A stretch of DNA of 64,000 nucleotides from Oligoflexus sp. (GCA_014378195.1 JACMOC010000037.1:1-64000), one strand, 5' to 3'. Positions 35,128-44,392 are shown, counted from the stretch's first letter. Notes: generated from the sequence alone by a model not told the origin. Numbers and translations are program-made.

Positions 35128-36111
35128 CTAGGCCTTAGCCGGAACGACTTTTTGTTCGATCGTTCCGAAGATGTTTTTCCCCGCCGCATCCCGCATCTCG
35201 ATACGAATCGTATCACCGTAACTCAAAAACGGCGTTTCCATCTTTCCATGATCAATCTGCTCAATCATCCGGCGTTCGGCTAAACACGATGATCCACGGC
35301 TGCGATCTTCGTTCGAAACAGTGCCGCTGCCAAGAATGGTTCCGGCTGTGTAACTCCGAGTCTTAGCGATATGCGCGATTAATTCAAAGAATGAAAAATG
35401 CATTTCGGGACCAGCATCCGGATTGCCGAAGATCGATCCATTCAGCTTTGTTTCCAAGGGCAAATGAATGCGGCCGCCTTGCCAGGCATCACCGAGTTCG
35501 TCGGGCGTAACGGCAAAAGGCGAAAAGCCGGAAGCGGGTTTGGATTGAAAAAATCCAAATCCTTTTTCAAGTTCGGCTGGAATCAAATTGCGCAGAGACA
35601 CATCATTTACAAGGCAAAGGAGACGAACATATTTGTGGGCGTCTTCGGCCTTTACACCTTCTGGTGTATCTCCGAGAATGACGGCAACTTCAGACTCAAA
35701 ATCGCAGCCCCAGCTGGTATCAGTTAGTAGGATATCATCCTTTGGTCCCAGCAAAATACCGGACCCACCTTGATAAATCAAAGGATCTGTTCGCAATGTC
35801 TTGGGTGGTTCTGCATTACGGGCTTTGCGAACAAGCAGGATGTGATGAATATAGGACGAAGCGTCAATCCACTCATAAGCGCGTGGAAGAGGGGCTTTCC
35901 AGGTCACTTGCGAAGTGTCGGATCCAAAACCTGGTTCCCCGTTCAAACGATCGGAAAGTTTCTGCAAAGCTTGAGCGCTACCAGTCCAGGAATCGAGAGC
36001 CGATTGAAGAGTAGGGGTTTGGGCACCCGCTTCCACACAACGTTTTAAATCCCGACTGACAACCATAAGTTGACCATCGCGGGTTCCATTTTGTTTGGTG
36101 CCTAGCTTCAT
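35128..36111 (-). CDS. Fumarylacetoacetate hydrolase family protein
   Basis: 327 residues. The FAH fold is recognised from PLIYQGGSGILLGPKDDI, DTSWGCDFESEVAVILG (metal-binding Glu/Glu/Asp), LCLVNDVSLRNL and TILGSGTVSNEDRS near the C-terminus. Family members hydrolyse or decarboxylate 2,4-diketo acids in aromatic and amino-acid breakdown; fumarylacetoacetase itself is only one possibility. No other tyrosine-degradation gene is in the window. It lies 16 bases after the rluB stop on the same strand and so probably ends the scpA-scpB-rluB transcript. Confidence 0.88.
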   Translation of the reverse strand: MKLGTKQNGTRDGQLMVVSRDLKRCVEAGAQTPTLQSALDSWTGSAQALQKLSDRLNGEPGFGSDTSQVTWKAPLPRAYEWIDASSYIHHILLVRKARNAEPPKTLRTDPLIYQGGSGILLGPKDDILLTDTSWGCDFESEVAVILGDTPEGVKAEDAHKYVRLLCLVNDVSLRNLIPAELEKGFGFFQSKPASGFSPFAVTPDELGDAWQGGRIHLPLETKLNGSIFGNPDAGPEMHFSFFELIAHIAKTRSYTAGTILGSGTVSNEDRSRGSSCLAERRMIEQIDHGKMETPFLSYGDTIRIEMRDAAGKNIFGTIEQKVVPAKA

Positions 36112-36127
36112 CTCTACTCTCCTCGTC

Positions 36128-36883
36128 TTATTTCTCGAGTCCTACTGCCTGCTTCAGGTTCAGAATCTCTGCCGAAGTCAGCTGGCGATAATCACCCGGA
36201 GCCAAGGAATCTGGCAAGGCCAAATCACCGAAAGCCATACGAATTAGCCGTAAAACGCGGCCGTCAAAATACTCGAAAGTCCGGCGTACAATCCGGTTGC
36301 GACCTTCTCTGACTTTGATAATGTAATAAGCGCCGCGGGTATTGCCCAGCTCCACTGTCTGAAGGAACTGCAGTTCTGCGCCCTGGGTCGGACCGTCGTC
36401 CAGAGTAAGGCCCTGACGGATGGCCTTTTCCTCTTCAGGTTTGAGGCGTTTGCTGAACAGAACCTGATAGGTTCGTGTGATTTTATAACTAGGGTGAGTC
36501 AAACGATGAACGAGTTCGCCATCGTTGGAGAGCAACAAAAGGCCTTCCGTACGATAGTCGAGTCGACCGATAGGATTGAGAAGAAATTTCACGTGCCGAA
36601 GCGCTGGCAGATCAAAAATCGTGATTTTGCCTTCTTCGCGCTGGCGGCTCGTGAGCGTCAGATCTGGCTTATGAAGCATCCAATAAACGCGTGGAGGCTG
36701 GCGATCTTGAACGAGTTTCCCGTCGACAGTGACTTGATCCTCCTCAGGTTGGATCTTCGTCCCCGGTTCGCGCACCACTTTTCCGTTGATGCTGATCCGA
36801 CCCTCGAGAAGCATCTTCTCCGCTTCTCTCCGTGATGCTATCCCGAGTTGGGAGAGCCACTTCTGTATTCTCATGTCCGTCAC
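36128..36883 (-). CDS. rluB: 23S rRNA pseudouridine synthase (RluB/RsuA family)
   Basis: 251 residues from GTG 36883, which has AAGGA 7 bases upstream. Residues 4-50 are the S4 RNA-binding domain (MRIQKWLSQLGIASRREAEK). The catalytic domain has NPIGRLDYRTEGLLLLSNDG with the catalytic Asp, HPSYKITRTYQV and REGRNRIVRRTFEYFDG. RluB modifies 23S rRNA helix 89; the RluB versus RluE/RsuA assignment rests on overall pattern only. Position next to scpB is conserved in many bacteria. About 140 bases of its 5' end overlap the scpB 3' end in another frame. Confidence 0.9.
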   Translation of the reverse strand: MTDMRIQKWLSQLGIASRREAEKMLLEGRISINGKVVREPGTKIQPEEDQVTVDGKLVQDRQPPRVYWMLHKPDLTLTSRQREEGKITIFDLPALRHVKFLLNPIGRLDYRTEGLLLLSNDGELVHRLTHPSYKITRTYQVLFSKRLKPEEEKAIRQGLTLDDGPTQGAELQFLQTVELGNTRGAYYIIKVREGRNRIVRRTFEYFDGRVLRLIRMAFGDLALPDSLAPGDYRQLTSAEILNLKQAVGLEK

Positions 36884-38291
36884 TGAGGAATCCTTCGTTG
36901 TCAAAAATGCCGCCAGACCTGCGTACTTTAGCTTGCGTCGAGGCAGATGATTCAGAACCGTCCTCTCTTACCTCAAAACTGCCGTCAGATTTAGCGAAAT
37001 CGGCAGAGAGCGGCCCCGAAATACTGGGCTGCTGACGGCTATCGTCACCGATAAAATCCTCAACGTCGATATCGTGATCCGGTCGATCGATCTTCTGGAA
37101 GGCATCGATGATAGCCTCGGAGGCGGGCTGGAAGGCCGATAATGGCGGCAAATCATTAAGGCTTTGGATTCTAAAGACCCGCATAAATTCCGTCGTTGTC
37201 CCGAATAACATAGGACGACCTGAATCCTCTTTGCGGCCAACACAGGCTACCAGGTCGCGTTCGAGAAGGTTTTTGATAATACTTCCCGCGTCGACACCGC
37301 GAATAAATTCGATATCGGCGCGTGTACAGGGCTGCCGATACGCAATAATAGCCAAGGTTTCGTGTGCGGCACGCGACAGAGGCCTTTGTCGTGAGGAAAA
37401 CATGCGCTCCATTATAGGCGCGGCAGCGGGCACTGTGCGGAATTGAAATCCTGAGCCGCGATCATACTCAAGTCGAAAACCGCCGTTTCTCTCCTTATAG
37501 AGACGCTGCAGCTGCTGGATGATCGAGTCGATCGTCGAGTGGTTTGGCTCGTTTCCGTCCTCATCGGCAAGGCATTCAGCTACCTCCGATACGGAAATAG
37601 GCTTGGGAGCCGCAAAAAGGATAGCCTCAACTTGCGCTTCGAGGTTGATGGCTTCATCCCAACGCATCAGGCCTTGTTTATCGTCGGTTACTATTTCCGC
37701 TTCAAGCGAAGTTTCGGGCGCAAGAGCGAGTTCTTTATCTTTTTTAGGTTTACGTGGTTTTTTAGGGCTAAGATTAGCTTCGTGGGGAGCGACCACCTCC
37801 AGTTCCAACGGCTCTTCCGCCTCTTTCTCGCTCTCTGGTTCGCACCCATTGAGTTGCGCCTCGCGCTCTGCCTTGGCATCAAAATGTGCCAATACATTTT
37901 CGAGATCAACTTCCGCCAGTATCGCGCCCACTTCCTGTAGAGCTTCGGTCTGAAGCTCCTCTTCGGCTGCGATTTGCTCAGCAACGTCGAAACCTATCGT
38001 TGTTTCGAAATCCGTCACCGGGCCAGCTTCAAAGTAATCCGATGGCGTCTGCGCCTCATCACTCATTTTGCCTTTGGATTTTTTGGGCTTCGATTTTTTG
38101 CGTGACTCTCTATCCTGGTCTTGGCCGTTCAGGGTAAATTCGCCATCCTGGTCTTCTGTTCCCAGATTCGGGTTAAACTCTTCCGCCCATCGCTGCGCGG
38201 CTTCCAGTAGCCTTGCATCGAGTTCGCCCTCCATGTCTTCGGCTGGAATATTTGCGTTTTTCTCGTCTTTTGTATCGTTCGAATCAGCCAA
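36744..38291 (-). CDS. scpB: Segregation and condensation protein B with long acidic N-terminal extension
   Basis: 515 residues from TTG 38291 (GAGG about 8 bases upstream); GTG 38300 is an alternative. ScpB is normally about 190 residues. Its winged-helix core is at about 205-385: AQVEAILFAAPKPISVSEVA, FRLEYDRGSGFQFRTVP, RPLSRAAHETLAIIAYRQPC, IEFIRGVDAGSIIKNLLERD and GRPMLFGTTTEFMRVF. The first 200 residues are acidic and low-complexity with Lys-rich islands. The C-terminal about 110 residues are also extra; the last 46 codons overlap rluB in another frame. ScpB dimers bind ScpA and SMC to compact chromosomes; 47 bases separate it from scpA. Confidence 0.92.
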   Translation of the reverse strand: MADSNDTKDEKNANIPAEDMEGELDARLLEAAQRWAEEFNPNLGTEDQDGEFTLNGQDQDRESRKKSKPKKSKGKMSDEAQTPSDYFEAGPVTDFETTIGFDVAEQIAAEEELQTEALQEVGAILAEVDLENVLAHFDAKAEREAQLNGCEPESEKEAEEPLELEVVAPHEANLSPKKPRKPKKDKELALAPETSLEAEIVTDDKQGLMRWDEAINLEAQVEAILFAAPKPISVSEVAECLADEDGNEPNHSTIDSIIQQLQRLYKERNGGFRLEYDRGSGFQFRTVPAAAPIMERMFSSRQRPLSRAAHETLAIIAYRQPCTRADIEFIRGVDAGSIIKNLLERDLVACVGRKEDSGRPMLFGTTTEFMRVFRIQSLNDLPPLSAFQPASEAIIDAFQKIDRPDHDIDVEDFIGDDSRQQPSISGPLSADFAKSDGSFEVREDGSESSASTQAKVRRSGGIFDNEGFLSDGHENTEVALPTRDSITERSGEDASRGSDQHQRKSGARTGDEDPT

Positions 38292-38338
38292 GACTGACAC
38301 CTCTTTCGAGAATTAAATATTCGTGACAGATAGTTTCA

Positions 38339-39139
38339 TTAGGATCCGGCTTGAACTTCGACCTCTGCCGCTTTGATTTGAAGCGGAAGCTGCGACTTGT
38401 CGAGATCACTGCGATAAAGCCACATCGGCCCGTTGGCGACCTCTTGATAGACCTTCAGTTGACCGGATTTACAGAGTTCGAGAGCTGCGAGGATGTAAAT
38501 CACGAGTTCGTAACGCGATGTGAAGTTTTTATAAAATCCCTGGAAAAGCGCAAAATTCACGTTGTCGATGACCTTAGCCAGTTCCTTGATTTTATCCTCG
38601 AGCGTCACCATGTGAGTCGTAGCCTCAACACGAGCCGGCGGCTTACGCTCAGCCAGGGTCGCGAGCATTTGCTCGTAGAGTATAACGAGCGATGCGGGAT
38701 CGCCGATCAAGGGGGCTTCGATGTCTTCATACATCGGCATCAAGCGCTGCCATTCCATTGAGGAACGAATCTGCACGCCGAACTGCGGCTTGATCGCAAG
38801 GTGCTCGCCGACCCGTTTGAAAATCTCATACTGTATCAGCTGCTCTTGTAGGGAATATCGCGGATCATCTTCTTTCAAAGGCCCATCGTCATTTTTGCTC
38901 TCCTGACCAGGGAGTAGCATCTTTGATTTGATTTCAATCAAAGTTGCGGCCATCTCGATGAATTCCCCAGCGTCCGCGAGATCGTCGTAACGCAGAATGC
39001 GCAAATACGCGAGATACTGCTGCGTAAGCTTGAAGATATCGATATTAAAAATGTCGATCTCACTCACTCGTATCAAATGGAGCAGAAGGTCGAGAGGACC
39101 CTCAAACTGATCGAGTTTGAGATAATATTGATTGGTCAT
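38339..39139 (-). CDS. scpA: Segregation and condensation protein A
   Basis: 266 residues, normal length. The kleisin N-terminal motif is clear: YLKLDQFEGPLDLLLHLIRV, followed by DIFNIDIFKLTQQYLAYL and LADAGEFIEMAATLIEIKSKMLLP. The C-terminal winged helix is YELVIYILAALELCKSGQLK. ScpA bridges SMC heads with ScpB. It is the first gene of the minus-strand scpA-scpB-rluB-FAH run and is divergent from the LuxE-LuxC gene. Confidence 0.94.
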   Translation of the reverse strand: MTNQYYLKLDQFEGPLDLLLHLIRVSEIDIFNIDIFKLTQQYLAYLRILRYDDLADAGEFIEMAATLIEIKSKMLLPGQESKNDDGPLKEDDPRYSLQEQLIQYEIFKRVGEHLAIKPQFGVQIRSSMEWQRLMPMYEDIEAPLIGDPASLVILYEQMLATLAERKPPARVEATTHMVTLEDKIKELAKVIDNVNFALFQGFYKNFTSRYELVIYILAALELCKSGQLKVYQEVANGPMWLYRSDLDKSQLPLQIKAAEVEVQAGS

Positions 39140-39373
39140 GAACAGCTATTTCCCTTGCCGCTTACGAGCAAACTTGTGTTGGTTCCGGATTTTAACTGAA
39201 AGTTCGCTTTTGCTCCAGCTTTAAGGCTGTCGCCTAAAATTTCTTAAAAGACCCACAAATTTAGCATGTTAAAGATGTTTTTGGCTTTTTGTCACAAAAA
39301 CCGTGGATCGATCTAAGACTTGCGGCGACTTAGACCATCTGGCATATAACGACTTTCACTGGGAGACGCTTTC

Positions 39374-41473
39374 ATGAGTATGCAGCAACAGCTTGAAAAA
39401 TGGCGAGACTTGCCTCTGAACGCAGTCTTCGGATCCGAAGCCGATTTCCCGCGCGCTGCCTATCCTAAGTTGCACCTTGGAGTCCTCAAACATTTCTATC
39501 CAGACTATCCGTTACTCCCTATAGAATTTTTAAAGCTCTACCCTGATACGATCGAAGCAGGGTTCCAGGCCCCGACTGTGCGCTCGTTCTTATCAAGCGG
39601 CACCTCGCAGCGTGATCGCTCACGGTCGTCGTTCAGCAATGAAGGCATCGCTCTTTATCATGAATTCTCGCTCCTTAGTTTCCGCGCGATGCTCTTACCT
39701 TTTTTCAAGAGCGAGACTAGGCCGCACGGCTACAGCATGATTCCGAGTGTCGATGAATGGCCGACCTCGAGCCTCGCGCAGATGGTGGGCTGGATAAGCG
39801 AAGAATTTCCTGTGACCTATTGGAACGAAGCGACGCCTTTATCAGCGGAAGATAAACCTGTCTGGCTGTTTGCGACAGGCTTTCATATTGTTGCCTTTGC
39901 CGACGCAAGCGGACGTTTCCCCTTGCCCAAAGGGAGCATCGTTATCGAAACCGGCGGGACCAAAGGCAAAACCCGGTCCGTCACGCGCGAGGAATCCTTT
40001 GAGCTGATAGAAAAATGTTTTGGCGTCGATAAAAACCATATCGTCAGCGAGTACGGAATGTGCGAGCTCGCAAGCCAAGCCTATGATTTTGTAGACAATC
40101 CAAGTGGCCCCATTCTGCCAATGGATAAGCGTTGGTTTCGATTTCCAAGTTGGGCGCAAACCAAAGTCTTGTCGCCCTCACAGACGATCGAAGGCCAGGG
40201 CGACGGAACACTCATCATCGATGATCGCATTCGCGCCGACATTGGAACGCCCTTTCGTACCGAGGACCGCGTTCTTCTGAAAGCCGATGAGTCCTTTCAG
40301 CTACGTGGGCGGGTTGCGTTTAGCCCCCTCAAAGGATGCTCTCTTTTCGCCGAAGATCTCTTGAAAAGCAGCTCCAAGCCGAGTCTCTCTCTAAATCCGC
40401 AGCTTATAAGAAAGGCGCTTCATTTAGAAAGCGCTGCCGGGGTAAGTGAGGAGAGGGCCAAGACTATTCATAAACTCGCGCAATGGATGTTAAGTGATCC
40501 GGAGTTCCTGGCAAAAATAGAAGCGGGTTTAAAACACAGACAGCTTGCTGAGTGGTGTTTGAGCGATCTTAAAGCGAGCATCCCACAAAGTCCAAGAGGG
40601 TGGTTAAAGGCTGGAATTGCTACGAAAAATTCTGCCGAATCATGGCTACTCATTCCGCCACGCACTCATGACTTTGCTGTCATGCACCCCTTGTTCATGG
40701 CCGCTCTCCTCAATCTTCGCCTCGTGGTGAGATCGACTTTTGATGCTCCGTTACTTGCCTACTGGGCTAGGGTGTTTAAGGCGTTTTGGACGTTTGAGAC
40801 TCTTGACCCAAGCTGGCGTTTAGATTCTGGCGAAGCCCTACCTTGCCATAGTCTGATGGTGTTTGGCAGCGATGAAACCATACTTACCCTTCGTGACGCC
40901 ACCCCTCAGCCCGTACAGGGATTTGGCAATTGGATCACGATCAGCATTATTCACAGAAGTTCTTGGACGGATAATAGCTGGGTCAAGGATGCATTCAGCC
41001 TTGGGCAGGAAGGTTGCATGAGCTCACGCCTACTCGTTGTTTGGGACGACCAAGCTCCTGATTCTCTAGCGCCTCAACCTGTCACCATAGGACCTCTGAG
41101 TCATGGTGAGCATCTGCATTTAGCTCATAGTGAATTGGATATGGCGCTTGGAGGCTGGGAACTCCTGCCACGGAGTTCATTGGACAGCCTGGTTATCGGC
41201 CATCGTGAGTGGGACGCCGAGCTCGGAGTGGAAGACCTTTTAAGCTCACGCCCCCTAACTTTGCCTGTAGTACGGTCGAGTCGTGCAGACGTTGCAGCGA
41301 TTTTCACTGCTGTCGCGAATAATAAAACGTTCAAACTTGTGAGCGCAGATTATTTGAGCCAACCCCTTCTCGCCAGACATAATTTACCTGCTATTTGTGA
41401 AATAGGACAAGCAAACGCTGCTAAATGGACAGGCAAACATGGGGGCCAATCTCTCTTTTTTCCTGAGGGTTGA
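39374..41473 (+). CDS. LuxE-LuxC-like fusion: acyl-protein synthetase plus acyl-CoA reductase
   Basis: 699 residues. Residues 1-335 look like LuxE / PaaK-type acyl-activating domains: FLSSGTSQRDRSRS (72-85), VIETGGTKGKTRSVTR (190-204) and SEYGMCELASQAYD (225-238). Residues about 370-699 look like LuxC fatty acyl reductase: WLLIPPRTHDFAVMHPLFMA, LMVFGSDETILTL (494-506), GFGNWITISII (516-526) and the candidate nucleophile Cys548 in GQEGCMSSRLLVVW. In luminous bacteria LuxE and LuxC are separate subunits that reduce fatty acids to aldehydes; here they seem to be one chain. No luxAB is nearby, so the aldehyde would serve another purpose. GGGAG lies 8 bases before the ATG. It is a single-gene unit divergent from scpA. 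Confidence 0.65.
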   Translation: MSMQQQLEKWRDLPLNAVFGSEADFPRAAYPKLHLGVLKHFYPDYPLLPIEFLKLYPDTIEAGFQAPTVRSFLSSGTSQRDRSRSSFSNEGIALYHEFSLLSFRAMLLPFFKSETRPHGYSMIPSVDEWPTSSLAQMVGWISEEFPVTYWNEATPLSAEDKPVWLFATGFHIVAFADASGRFPLPKGSIVIETGGTKGKTRSVTREESFELIEKCFGVDKNHIVSEYGMCELASQAYDFVDNPSGPILPMDKRWFRFPSWAQTKVLSPSQTIEGQGDGTLIIDDRIRADIGTPFRTEDRVLLKADESFQLRGRVAFSPLKGCSLFAEDLLKSSSKPSLSLNPQLIRKALHLESAAGVSEERAKTIHKLAQWMLSDPEFLAKIEAGLKHRQLAEWCLSDLKASIPQSPRGWLKAGIATKNSAESWLLIPPRTHDFAVMHPLFMAALLNLRLVVRSTFDAPLLAYWARVFKAFWTFETLDPSWRLDSGEALPCHSLMVFGSDETILTLRDATPQPVQGFGNWITISIIHRSSWTDNSWVKDAFSLGQEGCMSSRLLVVWDDQAPDSLAPQPVTIGPLSHGEHLHLAHSELDMALGGWELLPRSSLDSLVIGHREWDAELGVEDLLSSRPLTLPVVRSSRADVAAIFTAVANNKTFKLVSADYLSQPLLARHNLPAICEIGQANAAKWTGKHGGQSLFFPEG

Positions 41474-41506
41474 CGGCAAAAAGCTCCAGAAGACTCAAAG
41501 CAAGGT

Positions 41507-41512
41507 TATAAT
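41507..41512 (+). promoter_or_regulatory. Perfect -10 hexamer upstream of the M14 peptidase gene
   Basis: TATAAT 68 bases before the ATG at 41581. A TTGACG at 41470-41475 is too far away (31-base spacer) and no better -35 is seen. Confidence 0.35.
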
Positions 41513-41580
41513 AGCTGTAAGATTAGGCCCATTTATTTTATAAGCGTCTACTCCGAGCAGATCGGGGAAAGGAATGCTTT

Positions 41581-42642
41581 ATGCTGAAAAGTCTTTTGAC
41601 GACTGCGAGCTTTGCAACTTTGACACTCCCTCTGTGGGCTTATGAAGCTCACTATGGCGATATTTTGCAGCGAGCTTACATCAGCAGTTCCAGCATCAGC
41701 CAAGAAACGCTCGACAGCTTCAAAATCTCGGAAGCTGCCGAACCAGCAGCCATTAAAGATCTGTGCGCCCGCCTGAGCACGACATTCAAAAAGTACAAAT
41801 GGGACGAGGACCCCTGCGGAAAACTTCCGTGGCGGGCGACGCTTCGCACTGTGAAGAACAATCCGCTTTTGTTCATTACGTTCGGCACAGGCAGTGATTC
41901 CACGCTGATTTTAAGCGCTGTTCATCCGGACGAACTTACGCCCGTACCAATGGGCTTTCGTCTTGCGCGACACTTAACGGAACATCCAGAGCTCGTGGCC
42001 TCTGACCAGCAGGTGATCATCGCGCCACTCGTCAATCCTGACGGGCTTTTTCTCAACGAACCAACGCGCACCAACGCCCGTGGTGTCGATGCCAATCGCA
42101 ATTTTTTCACGCTGGATTGGTATGAAAAATCATTGAGTTGGTGGAAAACCGTTAAATCGAAGAAGCTCTCGCATTTTCCCGGCCACTTTCCCAATTCTGA
42201 AGTGGAAACCGTGTTTCAAGTTCGCATGATAGACGAGTTTCAACCCGACAAAATCCTATCGATCCATGCGCCACTTGGTTTCATCGATTACGATGGCCCG
42301 GGCGATCAAAAACCTTTGAAAATGAGCGAAGCTGAGCGTCAGGCCAAATACCTGGCGGCAGCCATTTCCAAAAAGTCGAACAATTATCGAATCGTAGATT
42401 ATTCATTCTATCCTGGTTCGTTGGGCAATTTTGCTGGAAATGAACGTCATATTCCGACTATTACCCTGGAACTTGCGACAACTGACGCCAAAAAGGTAGA
42501 CAGCTATTGGGGTCAATTTCTCCCCGGCCTCCTCCAGGCCATCAGCTATCCCTTTAAAAAGACGATTGAAAAGACGAACAACACGCAGCGTTTTTACTCG
42601 GATTTTTCTGACAAACCCAAACCGAAAACCGATAAATCATAG
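41581..42642 (+). CDS. Exported M14-family zinc carboxypeptidase / amidase
   Basis: 353 residues with a signal peptide (about 1-20, ending PLWA). The zinc centre is HPDE (HxxE), with NPDG, RGVDANRNF (substrate carboxylate Arg/Asn) and a later ILSIHAP (third zinc His). TLELATTD near the C-terminus holds the catalytic Glu. The whole layout fits the M14 MpaA / gamma-D-glutamyl-amidase group, which cleaves murein peptides. Its export makes it a periplasmic version, so direct wall or muropeptide trimming is possible (inference). AAAGGA lies 7 bases before the ATG. It ends 69 bases before the queA start. Confidence 0.82.
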   Translation: MLKSLLTTASFATLTLPLWAYEAHYGDILQRAYISSSSISQETLDSFKISEAAEPAAIKDLCARLSTTFKKYKWDEDPCGKLPWRATLRTVKNNPLLFITFGTGSDSTLILSAVHPDELTPVPMGFRLARHLTEHPELVASDQQVIIAPLVNPDGLFLNEPTRTNARGVDANRNFFTLDWYEKSLSWWKTVKSKKLSHFPGHFPNSEVETVFQVRMIDEFQPDKILSIHAPLGFIDYDGPGDQKPLKMSEAERQAKYLAAAISKKSNNYRIVDYSFYPGSLGNFAGNERHIPTITLELATTDAKKVDSYWGQFLPGLLQAISYPFKKTIEKTNNTQRFYSDFSDKPKPKTDKS

Positions 42643-42711
42643 TCGCCCCAAAACGATTTGCCCTACCTCATCAATCATGAGATATTGCGCGGTCTAATGA
42701 GGGATCGCCGC

Positions 42712-43845
42712 ATGAATTCTGAGCACCATTCCGATCGACTGTTGAGCCTAAAAGATTTTCATTACGAGATTCCTGAAGAACTCGTTGCGCAGGAGCCGCT
42801 TGCCGACCGCGCGGGTTCGCGTTTGCTCGTTCATCATGCGGATCAAACAATCGACCATACTTGGATAAAATCCCTTCCTGACCTCTTGCCTAAAGGCACT
42901 CATCTGATCGTCAACGATACGCGGGTTGTGCCCGGACGTCTCTTGGGGCACACAAGTCACGGCGGTAAAATCGAACTCATGCTTTTGCGCCCTTTGGAGA
43001 CAGAGACCAACACCTGGAGTGCCTTGGGCAAACCCTTCAAAAAGCTCCAAGTCGGTCAGGTCATTACGTTTCCGGGCGACTGCCTGGCCGAGATCATCAA
43101 ACGGGAGGAGCAGGGCTCACAGCCTTCCCTAGCCGTTCGATTTAATTTAAGTTTCGAAGATTTCTGGGGCTGGATGGAACGCGAGGGTTATATTCCGCTT
43201 CCGCCTTATATTCGCAGAAAGGATGCGCTAAGCGCTCCTGACTCTAGCGACCGCGAGCGCTATCAGACGATTTATGCCCGGGAAAAAGGCTCCGTTGCAG
43301 CGCCGACGGCAGGCCTCCATTTTTCGGAAGACCTTTGGGCTGCATTGATTGCAAAAGGCATCACACCAGTCCCAGTCACCCTGCATGTAGGGGGCGGCAC
43401 ATTTCTGCCCGTGAAAAACGAAACAATCGCCGACCATGCCATGCATCGTGAGCGTTATATGATTTCGCGGGGCTCTTACGAAACTCTGCAAAAAGCTTTA
43501 CGGGATGGCAATCCAATCGTCGCGGTTGGGACAACATCTCTACGATGCATCGAATCTTTTTCGAGGCTGACGCAAACGCACGCTCTCGAAACCCTTTTGG
43601 ATCAATGGCACGAAACCGGGCTTTTTCTTTATCCCGAAACGAAGCAAAGCCGCATCAAGCCATGGGCTATCAGCGGCCTTATAACGAACTTTCACCAATC
43701 GGAAAGTTCTCTCCTCATGCTCGTATCAGCGCTCATCGGTTACGATCCGGTGAGAGTGCTTTATCAAAAAGCGATTGAGGAGAAGTACCGTTTTTATAGC
43801 TACGGTGATGCCAGCCTATTGTGGCTTCCCGATACCCGCTACTAA
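42712..43845 (+). CDS. queA: S-adenosylmethionine:tRNA ribosyltransferase-isomerase
   Basis: 377 residues from the ATG at 42712, with AGGG about 8 bases upstream; the frame extends back to a TTG at 42658 that adds 18 unlikely residues. QueA transfers the ribosyl part of SAM to preQ1-tRNA to make epoxyqueuosine. Motifs: DFHYEIPEELVAQEPL, SRLLV, LIVNDTRVVPGRL, AAPTAGLHFSEDL, VTLHVGGGTFLPVK and TNFHQSESSLLMLVSALIG. It is convergent with the HTH protein gene seven bases away. Confidence 0.97.
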   Translation: MNSEHHSDRLLSLKDFHYEIPEELVAQEPLADRAGSRLLVHHADQTIDHTWIKSLPDLLPKGTHLIVNDTRVVPGRLLGHTSHGGKIELMLLRPLETETNTWSALGKPFKKLQVGQVITFPGDCLAEIIKREEQGSQPSLAVRFNLSFEDFWGWMEREGYIPLPPYIRRKDALSAPDSSDRERYQTIYAREKGSVAAPTAGLHFSEDLWAALIAKGITPVPVTLHVGGGTFLPVKNETIADHAMHRERYMISRGSYETLQKALRDGNPIVAVGTTSLRCIESFSRLTQTHALETLLDQWHETGLFLYPETKQSRIKPWAISGLITNFHQSESSLLMLVSALIGYDPVRVLYQKAIEEKYRFYSYGDASLLWLPDTRY

Positions 43846-43852
43846 ACGGCGC

Positions 43853-44392
43853 TCAGCGTTTTTCCATCAACTTCACGAGAATTTGTAGATCCTCGGCCTG
43901 TTGCTTCAGCTGAGCGATCGTTGCGTCTTTGAGCTTGAGTTGCGCCTCAAGACTTTGAATTCGGGCCTGAAAAGAATCCTGGAGATGCTTTTCGATGGAA
44001 TTGATACGGGTGACGGTTTTGTCGCAAAATTGCAGCAAGGAATTGGTATCGACCAAGCTATGCTCGGAACGAAGCAAGTTCTGGCTGATCGCCTGAGGAA
44101 GTGTCTTGAAACTAGCGCCCGGTCTGAGACCGGCGTCGTTTGTGTAGGGCATGATAGGCTCGTGCCTCGGCTCCGGCATCGGAGGAGGAACGGGCGACAT
44201 CGCCACCGCTGCAGCCTTCACAGGTTCCGGGGCTTCTTCCAATATTTCGCCGTTAGGCCCTACTGGAATGTAGTACTTTCCTTCTTTTAGCACTGCTTTG
44301 ATACGCCCGGTTTTAATGCGTCGTCTGATAGTCATATCAGAGACAGCAAACGTACGGGCGTATTCAACTATGGAAAGCCATTGGTCAGCCAT
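43853..44392 (-). CDS. HTH (MerR/excisionase-type) protein with C-terminal coiled coil
   Basis: 179 residues. The N-terminus (LSIVEYARTFAVSDMTIRRRIKTGRI then KEGKYYIPVG) is a helix-turn-helix of the excisionase / MerR-like type that reads DNA. A Pro-rich linker (about 56-85) leads to a C-terminal coiled coil of about 60 residues (IEKHLQDSFQARIQSLEAQL; IAQLKQQAEDLQILVKLME). It probably dimerises. No phage genes are close, so it is more likely a stand-alone regulator or nucleoid protein. It follows clpC in the opposite sense by reading direction (same strand, 92 bases downstream of the clpC stop is the gene's start region). Confidence 0.75.
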   Translation of the reverse strand: MADQWLSIVEYARTFAVSDMTIRRRIKTGRIKAVLKEGKYYIPVGPNGEILEEAPEPVKAAAVAMSPVPPPMPEPRHEPIMPYTNDAGLRPGASFKTLPQAISQNLLRSEHSLVDTNSLLQFCDKTVTRINSIEKHLQDSFQARIQSLEAQLKLKDATIAQLKQQAEDLQILVKLMEKR

